A stretch of DNA of 64,000 nt, taken from the NCBI GenBank assembly GCA_030035585.1, contig CM057482.1, forward strand, positions 49,209,501-49,273,500. Reading direction: 5' to 3'. Below, piece after piece: positions 23,401 to 33,439 of this stretch. Under the pieces are notes generated by a model, which was not told the origin of the DNA, ran no database searches, and saw nothing but the letters and a program-made list of their open reading frames with translations. The translations under genes and the position numbers were made by a program. The DNA comes from Dugong dugon (Eukaryota > Chordata > Mammalia > Sirenia > Dugongidae). The stretch's first letter is position 1, and every line of letters starts with the position of its first letter.

Positions 23401-24255
23401 CACGGCATTAACAGGATACAAACCATAACCATCAATGCACAAACCCCAATAGATAAGCTAGATAACTGGGATCTTCAAAAATCAAACACCTATGCTCTTG
23501 AAAAGACTTCACCAAAAGAGTAAAAAGAGAACCTACAGACTGGGAAAAATTTTTTGGACAGTACAAGTCAGACAAAGGTCTAATCTCCATAATCTACAAG
23601 AAAATCCAATACCTCTACAACAAAAAGACAAATAATCCTATTAAAAAATGGACAATGAAAATGAACAGACACTTCACCAAAGAAGACAATCAAATGGCCA
23701 ACAGACACATGAGGAAATGCTTGCGATCACTAGCCATTAGAGAAATGCAAATGAAAACCACAATGAGATACCATCTCACCCTGGCATTACTGGCACGAAT
23801 CAAAAACACTGGAAATAACAAATGTTGGAGGGGCTGTGGGGAGATCGGAACTCATGCACTGCTGGTGGGAATGCAAAATGATACAACCATTTTGGAAAAT
23901 GATATGGTACTTCCTCAGAAAGCTAGAAATAGACATACCATTTGATCCAGCAATCCCACTCCTAGGAATATATCCTAGAGAAATAAGAGTCGTCACTCGA
24001 ATAGACATACGCACACCTATGTTCATGGCAGCATTGTTCACAATAGCCAAACGATGGAAACAACCTAGATGCCCATCAACAGATGAATGGATAAACAAAC
24101 TATGGTACATACACTCAATGGAGTACTATGCAATGAGAAAGAACAACAATGAATCTCTGAAGCATCTCATAACATGGATGAAACTGGAGGACATTATGCT
24201 GACTGAAATAAGTCAATCACAAAAGGACAAATATTGTATGAGACGTCTATTGTAA
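20486..24255 (+). pseudogene. L1-B ORF2, endonuclease-RT, frameshifted
   Basis: ATG at 20486. EN: 'NLSICCLRETHPRNKDVNLL' keeps the catalytic Glu, with Gln of QETH changed to Arg. 'ILNIYAPNDRAPKYIKQTLT' follows in frame 20704-21018. RT: '[20 protein letters not shown]' in 21978-22220 and '[20 protein letters not shown]' with catalytic FADD at 22531-22542 in 22390-22776. The usual GTRQG is GTRPG. The C-terminus at 23836-24255 has '[20 protein letters not shown]' and ends '[12 protein letters not shown]'. At least six frame interruptions. The 3.77-kb span equals a full-length L1 ORF2. Confidence 0.9.
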
Positions 24256-25416
24256 AAACCCATGAAAAAGTTCACACACAAAATGTAACAATCTTTGTTG
24301 GTTACCAGGGATGGGAGGGGTGGGGGGGGGACTACTAAATAGGCAATAGATAAGTGGTATCTTGGGTGAAGGGTGAAACAGTACACAATACCGGGGAAAC
24401 TAGCACATCTTGTACAAGGAAAGGTCATGAAAGCCCCATAGACATATCCAAACTCCCTGAGGGACTGAATTGCTGGGTGGAGGACTGTCTCGGGGAACAT
24501 CTAGCTCAATTGGCATAACACAGTTTATAAAGACAATGTTCTACATTCTATCTTGGTGAGTAGTGTCTGGGGTCTTAAAAGCCTGTGAGCAGCCATCTAA
24601 GATACTCCACTGGTCTCATCCCTTCGGGAGCAAGGGAGAATGAAGAGAACGGGATACAAGGAAAAGATTAGTCCGAAGGACTAATTGTCCACAGCTACCA
24701 AGGCCTCCACCAGACTGAGTCCAGTACAGCTAGATGGTGCCCGGCTACCACCACTGACTGCTCCGACCAGGATCACAACAGAGGGCTCTGGACAGAGCTG
24801 GAGAAGGATGTAGAACATAATTTTAAGTCACAAAAAAATAAAGACCAGATTTACTGGCCTAAAGGAGACTGGAGAAACCCCGAGAGTATGGCCCTCAGAC
24901 ACCCTTTTAGCTCAGTGGTGAAGTCATCTCTGAGGTTCACCGTTCATCCTGGGAGTGGAAATCCCATTAAAACCAAATGGGACTAATGAGGTACAGGAGT
25001 TCAGTGACAAGGGCCAGAAGGCAGAAGGGGACAAGGAAGCTGGTGATAGGCAACCCAAGGTTGAGTAAGGATATTGTTGATGTGTTGTGAGATTGTTAAC
25101 CATTGTCATAGGGCAACATGTGTAGTAACTGTTAAATGAGAAACTATTCTGTTGTGTAAGCCTTCATCTTAAGTGAGAATAACAGCACAATTGGAAGAGC
25201 GTAGTCAATTGCACTGAACTGTGCATGTAGAAATTTTTGAAATGGTGTATCTTTGGCTATGTTTATATTCACCAAAAAAAAAAGGTTGAGAAGTTAGAGG
25301 GTTGACATGTTGTGGGGTTGTTAACCAATGTCATAAAACAATATGTGTACTACTGTTTCATGAGAAACTATTTGTTCTGTAAACCTTCACCTGAAGTACA
25401 ATAAAAAATAAATAAA
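24256..25416 (+). other. L1-B 3' UTR
   Basis: Includes a G-rich tract (gggaggggtgggggggggac near 24311-24330), a common feature of L1 3' UTRs. It ends 'ttcacctgaagtacaataaa' plus an A-rich tail at 25400-25420. The same 3' end recurs, truncated, at 30031-30995 (reverse), 45406-45881 and 50486-50685. Confidence 0.85.
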
Positions 25417-26590
25417 AAAACAGCCTGGTACTGGTACAACACCAGATACATAGACCAAAGGAACAGAATTGAGAATCCAGACGTAAATTCATCTACCTAT
25501 GAGCAGCTGATATTTGACAAAGGCCCAAAGTCCATTAACTTGGGAAAAGACAGTCTCTTTAGCAAATGGTGCTGGCATAACTGGATATCCATCTGCAAAA
25601 AAAAATGAACCAAGACCCATACCTCACACCATGCACAAAAACTAACTCAAAATGTATCAAAGACCTAAATATAAAATCCAAAACGATAAAGATCATGGAA
25701 AAAAAATAGCGACAATTCTAGGAGCCCTAATGCATGGCATAAACAGAATATGAACCATAAGTAATAATGCACAAACACAACAAGAGAAACTAGATAACCG
25801 GGGGCTCCTAAAAATCAAACACTTATGCTCATCAAAAGACTTCACCAAAAGAGTACAAAGACAAACTACAGACTAAGAAAAAAAATTTGGCTATGACAAA
25901 TCTCATCAGGGTCTAATTTCTAAAATCTATAAGATACTGTAACACCTCAACAACAAAAAGACAAATAACTCAATTTAAAAATGGGCAAAGTATATGAACA
26001 AGCACTTCGCCAAGGAAGACATTCAGGTGGTTTACAGACACATAAGGAAATGCTCACGGTCATTAGCCATTACAGAAATGGAAATCAAAACTACAGTGAG
26101 ATACCATCTCACTCCAACAAGGCTAGTATTAATCCAAAAAAAACCACAAAATAATAAATACTGTAGAGGTTGTGGAGAGACGGTCACTTACAGACCGTTG
26201 GTGGGAATGTAAAATGGTACAACTATTTTGGAAATCAATTTGGTGCTTCCTTAAAAAGCTAGAAATAGAAGTACCATAAGATCCAGCAATCCCACTCCTT
26301 GGCATATATCCTAGAGAAATAAGAGCCTTCACACGAATAGATATACACACACCCATGTTCATTGTAGCACCGTTCACAATAGCAAAAACATGGAAACAAC
26401 CTAGGTGCCCATCAATGGACGACTGGATAAACTGATTATGGTATATTCACATACGGAACACTACCCAATGATAAAGAATAATGATGAATCTGTGAAACAT
26501 CTTTTAACGTACAGGAATCTAGAAGGCATTGTGCTGAGTGAATTTAGTCGGTCACAAAAGGACAAATATTGTATAAGACCACTATTATAA
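25417..26590 (+). pseudogene. L1-A ORF2, C-terminal part
   Basis: Resumes L1-A after L1-B: 'cagcctggtactggtacaac', then frame 25994-26212 ('MNKHFAKEDIQVVYRHIRKC', zinc-knuckle start 'KYCRGCGETVTYRPLVGM'). The C-terminal frame 26405-26590 ends 'FSRSQKDKYCIRPLL'. The knuckle keeps the first two cysteines (CRGC), but the His/Cys pair is lost in the frame as read. Confidence 0.85.
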
Positions 26591-27591
26591 GAACTCAAAA
26601 AAGGCTTAAACACAGAAGAAAACATTCTTTGATGGTTATGAGAGTGGGAAGGGAGGGAGAGGGGTATTCACTAACTAGATAGTAGACAAGAATTATCTTA
26701 GGTGAAGGGAAGGACTACACATACTACAGGGGACATCAGCACAACTGGACTAAACCAAAGCTAAGAAGTTTTCTGAATACAACAAAACATTTCGAGGGAC
26801 AGAGTATCAGGGCAGGGGTCTGAGGACCATGCTTTCATGGGACATCTAGGTCAATTGGCATAACAAAGTTTATTAAGAAAATGTTCTGCATCCCATTTGG
26901 AGAGTGGCATCTGGGGTCTTAAAAACTAGCGAGTGGTCATCTAAGATGCATCAATTTGTCCCAACCCACCTGGAGCAAAGGAGACTGAAGAACACCAAAG
27001 ACACAAGGAAAACATTAGCCCAAGGGACAGAAAGTGCCACATAAACCAGAGACTCCATCAGCCTGAGACCAGAAGAACTAGATGGTGCCTGGTTACCACC
27101 AATGACTGCCCTGACAGGGAACACAGCAGAGAGTCCCTGATGGAGCAGGAGAAAAGTGGGGTGCAGAACTCAAATTCTAGCAAAAAGACCAGACTTAATG
27201 GTTTGACTGAGACTGGAGGGACCCCGGAAGTCATGGCCCCTGGACTGTCTATTGGCCCAGAGCTGAAACCATTCCAGAGGCTAACTTGTTCAGATAAAAA
27301 TTAGACTGGACTAGGGTACCTAAAGTGATACTTGTGAGGAGTGTGCTTCTTAGCTCAAGTAGACACATGAGACTAAATGGGCAGTTCCTATCCAGAGATG
27401 AGACGAGAAGGCAGAGAGGCTCAGGAGTTGGTTAAATGGACATAGTAAATCCAGGTGGAAAAGAGGAGTGTGCTGTCACAGTATAGGGAGAGCAACTAGG
27501 GTCACATAGCAATGTGTGTATAAATTTTTGTATGAGAAACTGACTTGAATTGTAAACTTTCATTTAAAGCACAATTAATTTTTCAAAAAGG
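26591..27591 (+). other. L1-A 3' UTR
   Basis: Ends 'ttgaattgtaaactttcatt' with only a short A-rich tail. The last ~410 bp (from about 27180) are the same sequence as the truncated copies 3953-4370 and 60259-60551. It is bounded by the duplicated actttaaagagg at 27592. Confidence 0.85.
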
Positions 27592-27665
27592 ACTTTAAAG
27601 AGGTCTTTTGCCACAGCTTTGTCCAGGGCAATACATTGACTGCTTGACTATTGCTTTGGGTGATT
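27592..27665 (-). mobile_element. RTE copy R3, right part
   Basis: 'actttaaagaggtcttttgc' continues exactly where 11425 stopped. The RTE homology fades near 27660. Together with 10927-11425 this is a ~570-bp RTE 3' fragment. Confidence 0.85.
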
Positions 27666-27670
27666 ATTAT

Positions 27671-28049
27671 ACTCCAGATTAGCTGAGTTATTTCTTTCCT
27701 TTAAGAATATTCTGTCTTACGTAGTCCAGAACATCAGTTGTTCCCTTCTACACTAAATGCTGTGACAGACCCCACTAGAGTCAGGTCAGTTAGGAGCATC
27801 ATGTGACTGTGATTTAAATAAGAAAGAATTTTATTTCTCTCTCATGGAGAAGAAATCAGAAGGCAGACAGGCCAAAGTTGAGGTGGAAACTCCATGTGTC
27901 CTCCGGGACCATCTATGTTTCTGCTCTGCCTTTTTTAGTGTGTAGGTTCTGTCACGAAGGTCATTGGACTCCATTCCAGCCAGAAAGAAGAAACAGGAAG
28001 GAAAGGCACATGCTCCTTCTTAAAGAGCTGTATTTGTCAGGGCCCAGTC
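27671..28049. repeat. Probable DNA-transposon-type (MER) repeat
   Basis: 'aagaattttatttctctctcatggag' through 'ttccagccagaaagaagaaa' follows the order of a common mammalian MER repeat, but divergence prevents a family call. Remaining bases show nothing recognisable. Confidence 0.4.
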
Positions 28050-28495
28050 TGTCTTAGTTAACTAGTGCTGCTATAACAGAAATACCACAAGTGGATGGTT
28101 TTAAAAAAGAGAAGTTTATGTCCTTACGGTAAAGTAGGCTAAAAGTCAAAATTCAGGATGTCAGCTCCAGGGGAAGGCTTTCTTTCTCTGTCAGCCTTCT
28201 CATCATTGTTCCCCCAGACTAGGAGCTTCTCTGTGCAGGGACCCCGGGTTAAAAGGACATGCTCTGCTCCTGACACTGCTTTCTTGATGGTATGAGGTCC
28301 CCCTCTTCTCTCTGCTCACTTCTCTCTTTTATTTCTCAAAAGACTGCCTCACTAACACAACTGCCTCACATCCTCCCTCATTAACAACATAGAGGCAGGA
28401 TTTACAACATATAGGAAAATCACACAATACTGGGAATCATGGCCCAGCCAAACTGATACACACATTTTGTGGGGGACATAATTCAATCCATGACA
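28050..28495 (-). mobile_element. Solo LTR, MaLR-like, reverse, perfect target duplication
   Basis: 446-bp reverse LTR (TGTCTTAGTTAACTAGTGC ... attcaatccatgaca). It is flanked by an exact 5-bp duplication cagtc at 28045-28049 and 28496-28500. It is the reverse complement of the family at 1682-2174 and 14051-14554. Confidence 0.9.
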
Positions 28496-28500
28496 CAGTC

Positions 28501-29150
28501 CAAAAACCAAACCAAACATCCTGAAATCATACTAAGAGTATCAAACAAAAAGAGTTTAATACCGGTAATTGTTACAGAGGTATGGGGAACTAGAAGAGGA
28601 ATATGAGCAAAAAGGATGCTAAGGTAGCCCAGACCCAGCTACTACACTAACAGCTGGGGGACCAAGGAGAAGGGGTGATTTATCAGAAACAAGGAACTCA
28701 GCAGAAGGGCCAGTGCTGTACCTCTGAGGTGGGGTTGCCAAAAGAAGCTGAGGCCGTGGCTCTGTCTGTGGTTGTCCTCTGCTGTCATTGCAGTGGGTGT
28801 TCCCTTAGTATACCCGTTACCAATAGTTCCATGCAGTTAGTGGAAAATGACAGCAACCTAATAAAGTCAGAACTACTGAGGATTCAGGCCCATCAGGAAT
28901 GTAGTTTTTCTCTTGCTGCAATGAGCTAAATAAACTTCTGTTTTCTGACAAGAGATGAGTTCCTGGTGGTCTTTCGTTGGCGGGCTTCAACTATGGTTCC
29001 ACCGTGATTCAGCCAAGACCCTCAGTACCGCAGACTGGGAGCCTGACTTGGTAATCACATGCACATCTGAGACCCCTTAAGTCACCACTTGCTTGAGACC
29101 ACCCTGCCTGCAATGACAAGGTAAGTTTCAAGGCTGAACCTGATCCCCAA
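28501..29150 (+). mobile_element. Decayed ERV LTR 3' half and leader (ERV1-like, tentative)
   Basis: Polyadenylation signal in 'gagctaaataaacttctgtt' (about 28925-28944) is followed by 'ttcctggtggtctttcgttg', the usual R/U5 layout of a class I retroviral LTR. Next come 'tatggttccaccgtgattca', which could be a decayed primer-binding site, and a leader. The U3 side is not bounded. An 84-codon plus frame 28675-28929 has no retroviral motif. Old copy, clearly defective. Confidence 0.4.
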
Positions 29151-30030
29151 ATATTTCATTAAACTCTTCAGTGAATTGAGTGTTGTTTATCTGTAAGAGG
29201 AAGTCTATAGGGAGAGGTCAGTAAGTCCAATAAGTCCATCCACAAGCCAGCTCCAAAGGCTTATGTCTGCCCTCCTATAGATGAACACTTGTTGCATTCC
29301 ACCGGACCAGCGACAGAAGTGGCTCAGAGGTGCACAGGTTGCATTCCACAAAAAAGAGGCAGAAAAAGTCACGTTGATCAGATATAGCATTATTAGGGAA
29401 TTTACAGACAGAGGTTGGTGCCAAGATTCCTGTGAGGAACAGCGACATGCTGAGTCACCTGAATAGAGGTCCATGCAGGGCAGTGTGAGGTGTGGGTTTA
29501 TATACCATCTAATGCGTAGGGAGAACAATGTGCAAGGATACATGTAGGAGAACCAGGAAAAAATATGTCTAATCTATGACAGATGAGGTTGTTTTTGTAC
29601 TAGTTAATGGGTTTCAATCGATGTTACTGTGAAGTCAAGTGTTTGGTGTGTTTTTTCTTGGCCTACGTCACTTTGCTCAGTAAGGTACCCTGGTTCTTTC
29701 CCAGAGACCTATGTGGGCAGGACTCGTATTGTTCGTGGCCCTCACAACACTCAAGACATTGGGCAAGCGGACAGATACTAGGATGTTCATTGGGTCCGTA
29801 GTTGATGACAACTGGATTTGGGCCAGGCTCTGGAGACTTGTGATTGCAGATACACCATTCTTATCAACCACTGCAGTTCTCATGGGACTGCTTCAGGCTA
29901 AGTCTGTGCCACTTTTGGGCCAAACACCTGTTTACTTCATATTTTCACATAATTCTAACTCATATGATTATTGCTGTAAGACATTATTTCATGAAGAAAA
30001 AATTGAACTCACAGTGACCACTTTAGGGAA
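29151..30030. other. Unassigned sequence, possibly decayed ERV interior
   Basis: Lies between ERV-like remnants at 28501-29150 and 31387-31456. The plus frame 29711-30079 (122 codons) runs into the T-rich end of a reversed L1 and shows no known domain. I see no supportable gene. Confidence 0.35.
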
Positions 30031-30995
30031 ATTTTTTTTTTTTTATTATACTTCAGGTGAAGGTTTACAGAACAAATAGTTTCTTATTAAACAGTAGTAC
30101 ACATATTGTTTTATGACATTGGTTAATAACCCCACGACGTGTCAACCCTCTCCCTTCTAGGCCTTTTTTTTTTTTGGTGAAAATATACATAGCCAAAGAT
30201 ACACCATTTCAAAATTTTCTACTTGCACAGTTCAGTGACATCGACTACACTCTTCCAATTGTGCTGCTATTCTCACTTTAGATGAAAGTTTACAGAACAA
30301 AATAGTTTATCATTAAACAGTTAGTACACATGTTGCCCTATGACAATGGTTAACAACCTCACTACACATCAACACTGTCCTTACTCAACCTTGGGTTCCC
30401 TATAACCAGCTTTCCTGTCCCCTTCTGCCTTCTAGCCCTTGTCCCTGGACTGCTGTGCCTCATTAGTCCCATTTTGTTTTATGGGGCTGTCCAATCCCCG
30501 GCTGAATGGTGAACCTTGGAAGTGACTTCACCACTGAGCTAAAAGGGTGTCTTGGGGCCATACTCTTAGGGTTTCTCTAGTCTCCTTTAAGCCAGTAAAT
30601 CTGGTCTTTGTTTTGTGTGTTAGAATTTTGTTCTACATCCTTCTCCATCTCTGTCCAGAACCCTCTGTTGTGATCGCAGTCAGAGCAGTCATTTATGGTA
30701 GCTGGGCACCATCTAGCTGTACTGGACTTAGTCTGGTGGAGGTCTTGGTAGCTGTGGTCCATTAGTCCTTTGGATTAATCTTTTCCTTGTATCCTGTTCT
30801 CTTCATTCTCCCTTGCTCCCAAAGGGATGAGACCAGTGGAGTATCTTAGATGGCCGCTCACAGGCTTTTAAGACCCCAGACACTACTCACCAAGATAGAA
30901 TGTAGAACATTGTCTTTATAAACTGTGGTATGCCAATTGAGATAGATGTTCCCTGAGACAGTCCTCCGCCCAGCAATTCAGTCCCTCAGGGTTTC
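30031..30995 (-). mobile_element. 5'-truncated L1 (L1-B family), reverse
   Basis: Plus strand starts with the poly(T) tail (ttttttttttttattatac) and continues with the reverse complement of the L1-B 3' UTR (compare 24480-25410). The motif gggaa precedes it at 30026-30030 and recurs at 30996-31000, as gggaaatttt/gggaactttt, a probable short target duplication. It has only 3' UTR and no coding part. Confidence 0.9.
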
Positions 30996-31000
30996 GGGAA

Positions 31001-31480
31001 CTTTTGACCTAGTCAAGATTGTTATTTTAGAGGCTTCTTAAAACAAATTAAAAAAAAAAATCTAAATACCCAGCAGTCTACATTCTTTCTTAGCATAAGA
31101 AACATCTAAACTCAATTCAGATTTTAACCTTGTCTCCCTAAAGGATTTCCCAAATCCCAGATCAGAAAGGAAAAAGTTTAGAACTGAATTCAGATTTGTG
31201 CTAGGCATGTACACTCCAGACCTCTCAGATCTCCTCCAACCAGTCCATCTTGTGGTAGGGCCAGGAGATGCAAAACCTTGGTTAAGAAAATCTAATTGGC
31301 AGTATCCTAAAAAAGACCTAGGATTAACAAATCCTTAAAAACACAAACTAAAAAAAAAAGGAGGAGGAGAGGGAGAGAGACTTTTGACTGGGACACTTGT
31401 CAATATTGCAAACAAAAGATTAACTGGAGATTTAATTGTCCTATCTTAGCCAAATAGTTCTTATTAAAAACCTCTGAGGG
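31001..31480 (+). pseudogene. Decayed retroviral gag remnant with a nucleocapsid knuckle
   Basis: Frame 31387-31456 encodes a CX2CX4NX4C pattern followed by Pro. This is a gammaretrovirus-type (ERV1) nucleocapsid zinc knuckle in which the usual His is Asn, and a stop comes within a few codons. Upstream text (31150-31300) is compatible with gag but is full of stops. With the LTR-like segment at 28501 it suggests one old class I ERV broken by the L1 at 30031-30995. No intact viral gene is present. Confidence 0.45.
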
Positions 31481-31539
31481 ACTATGAAGGGGCTCCAAGG
31501 AAGGTTGTGGCCAGCTCTCTCTTACATGCCTTTTTCCCC

Positions 31540-33098
31540 ATTTCTCTTTTTTTCCCATTTCTTGAAGGACTGGAGATTAACTGCAGTAAATTGTATTTTC
31601 CAAAAATGGTCACTGCAATATTTCTAGTCCCACATGCTTCTCCTGAGCCCAGAGAAGATATCAGTTAAAATATTAATATATTATTAAAGGCCAAGAGTAA
31701 GCTAGTACATAAGTTTGGAGTAGCTGGGGAACCCAGACACTCATAAGGTCTTTTCCATGGGCTTCCAATGAGTACTCAAGAGAAATATTAGGAGCAGGGC
31801 AGGAGACTGGGGAGAGCCTCCCTCAGTTGCACAGGCATGTGGGTGTGCAGGAGGAGATCTGCTGATTTTGAATGACAGGCACAGAGCCCCATCCACTTTT
31901 GCCAGATCCTTTTCTCTTATAAAGCAAAAGCCTTAAGATGCTGAGGGAGGGGCACCAAATACTCTCATCTACAGGGCACAGGAAAAAATCCATTGCTTTT
32001 GAGGAAAGCAAAGGAGCAAAACCCATCTGCCTCTGGGAGAGGGAAAGGAAAACTCTTGCTCCATAGGAAAGATCCAATGCTGCTGTGAAAAAGGTAAAAG
32101 CAAAAACTTCCTACTTTTGAGGGAAAACCAAGAAATCATTCTGGGTCTAGGATCCTACACAAATACCAAGTAGAGGGTCTGCTACCACTGAGGGGAGGAG
32201 GAGTGGGAAACTCTTGTCCAAGATCAACCAGAGACACAGGGCAGAATTTAGCTGGCATGGAAAGGAGGGGCAGGAATGCTGAGAAGCCTCACACCCAGGC
32301 TTAGCTTCTGTCTAAGAATGAGACTGGACCAGGACAACAGAGAAACCCGTCTCCCTCACCATTATCCTAGCAATGAGTAATAAGTAACAGCACCCTATCC
32401 CTGAAGGGATGGCAAGAGCATGGAAGGAGAGTCCCTTTCTGGTGCAGACATGCAGGAACAGCTAAAAGCTAATGGGAATATGAGGAACACTGAGAAAAAC
32501 CTTCTGGGACCCCAGCAGCTACTTTAAACACAATGTAAAAGCATCCTATATTTAGAGTAATTTGAAGGCTTGTATGCATTAAAGGTAGCAATAGCAATCA
32601 TAAAACCCAAACCCAGTTCAACTCTACTATATTGACTCAAGCTAGTAAAGAAAAGCCAGACAAAAGTGGCATGCTCATTTGCAGGTGTAAATATTATTTA
32701 CTGCAGTTTGTACTATTGTTTCACATAATATCTGACATTCAGTCAAGAATTATAATTTCCAAAAAGCAAAAGAAAACAATGTAAAGATAAAGCAATCAAA
32801 AGAAATAGTCTTGGATATGACTCAGATAGTTGGAAATATCAGAGACTTAAAAATAACTATAATTAATATGTAATACATCTAGTGGAAAAGGGGAGCAATA
32901 AGCACAAACAGATGGGGAATTTCATCAGAACAGGAAAATAATGAGAAAAAGTCAAATAGAAATGCTCAAAAATAATATGAGAGATGAAGAATTCTCTTGA
33001 TAAGTACATAAGTAGAATGGATACTAACATGGAAAAAAATCAACAAACTTGAAAATAGAAATGATCCAAACTGAAACACACACAAAAAAGAGTAACAA
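31540..33098 (+). mobile_element. Old L1M (L1-E), 5' UTR and start of ORF1
   Basis: Diverged L1 leader (for example 'ggatatgactcagatagttg', 'cagagacttaaaaataacta' near 32810-32860), resembling 5' regions of older L1M subfamilies. No long frame. It ends at the target duplication aaaaaagagtaacaa (33084-33098) of the L1-C insertion and resumes at 47934. The left boundary is approximate. Confidence 0.6.
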
Positions 33099-33439
33099 GG
33101 GGCCAAGATGGTGGAATAGTCAAATGCTTTGTGCTGTCCTTCTTACAACAAAGACAGGAAAAAAAAAAAACAAGTGAGGGAGGCAGAGCCAACATGGCAC
33201 TATAGACAGAAGCACCATGCTGTCCCCCAGAAAAACTAAGTAAAACAGATACAATTGTCAATCCTGGAACCCTAAACATCAAATGAAGGGATAAAGAACT
33301 CAATCAAGCACCGAATGGAATAAGAAACAGAGAACAGAGAATGAGGAGAGCTATCGAGTGGAGGGTCCCCACCAGCTAACACAGCATGGACTCGCTGTCT
33401 TGGACCTCAGCCACCAAGAACGGCTGTCAGGGAGTACAG

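Larger units (their letters stand above)
17387..25416 (+). mobile_element. L1-B: full-length L1 nested in L1-A
   Basis: About 8.0 kb, inserted in ORF2 of L1-A. Target-site copies flank it: 17371-17386 (aaaccagcctgggact) and 25417-25432 (aaaacagcctggtact) match at 14 of 16 positions, and joining them restores the L1-A reading. Parts: 5' UTR of the 'gctctaggcagaagcacc' type 17387-19014, ORF1 19015-20061, ORF2 20486-24255, 3' UTR 24256-25400, A-rich end. The 5' UTR is a different type from that of L1-A. Both ORFs have frameshifts, but identity to L1-D is visibly high. Confidence 0.92.
11426..27591 (+). mobile_element. L1-A: full-length L1 interrupted by an LTR and by L1-B
   Basis: L1 inserted into RTE R3 with a 12-bp target duplication actttaaagagg (11414-11425 and 27592-27603). 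Parts: 5' UTR 11426-12758 beginning gaggcggggccaagatggca, ORF1 12759-13766, a spacer with solo LTR 14051-14554, ORF2 14723-17386, then L1-B (17387-25416), the rest of ORF2 to about 26590 and the 3' UTR to 27591. Without the two insertions the element is about 7.6 kb, so it was full length when it landed. Both ORFs are decayed. It is more diverged than L1-B and L1-D, consistent with being the host of L1-B. Confidence 0.9.
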
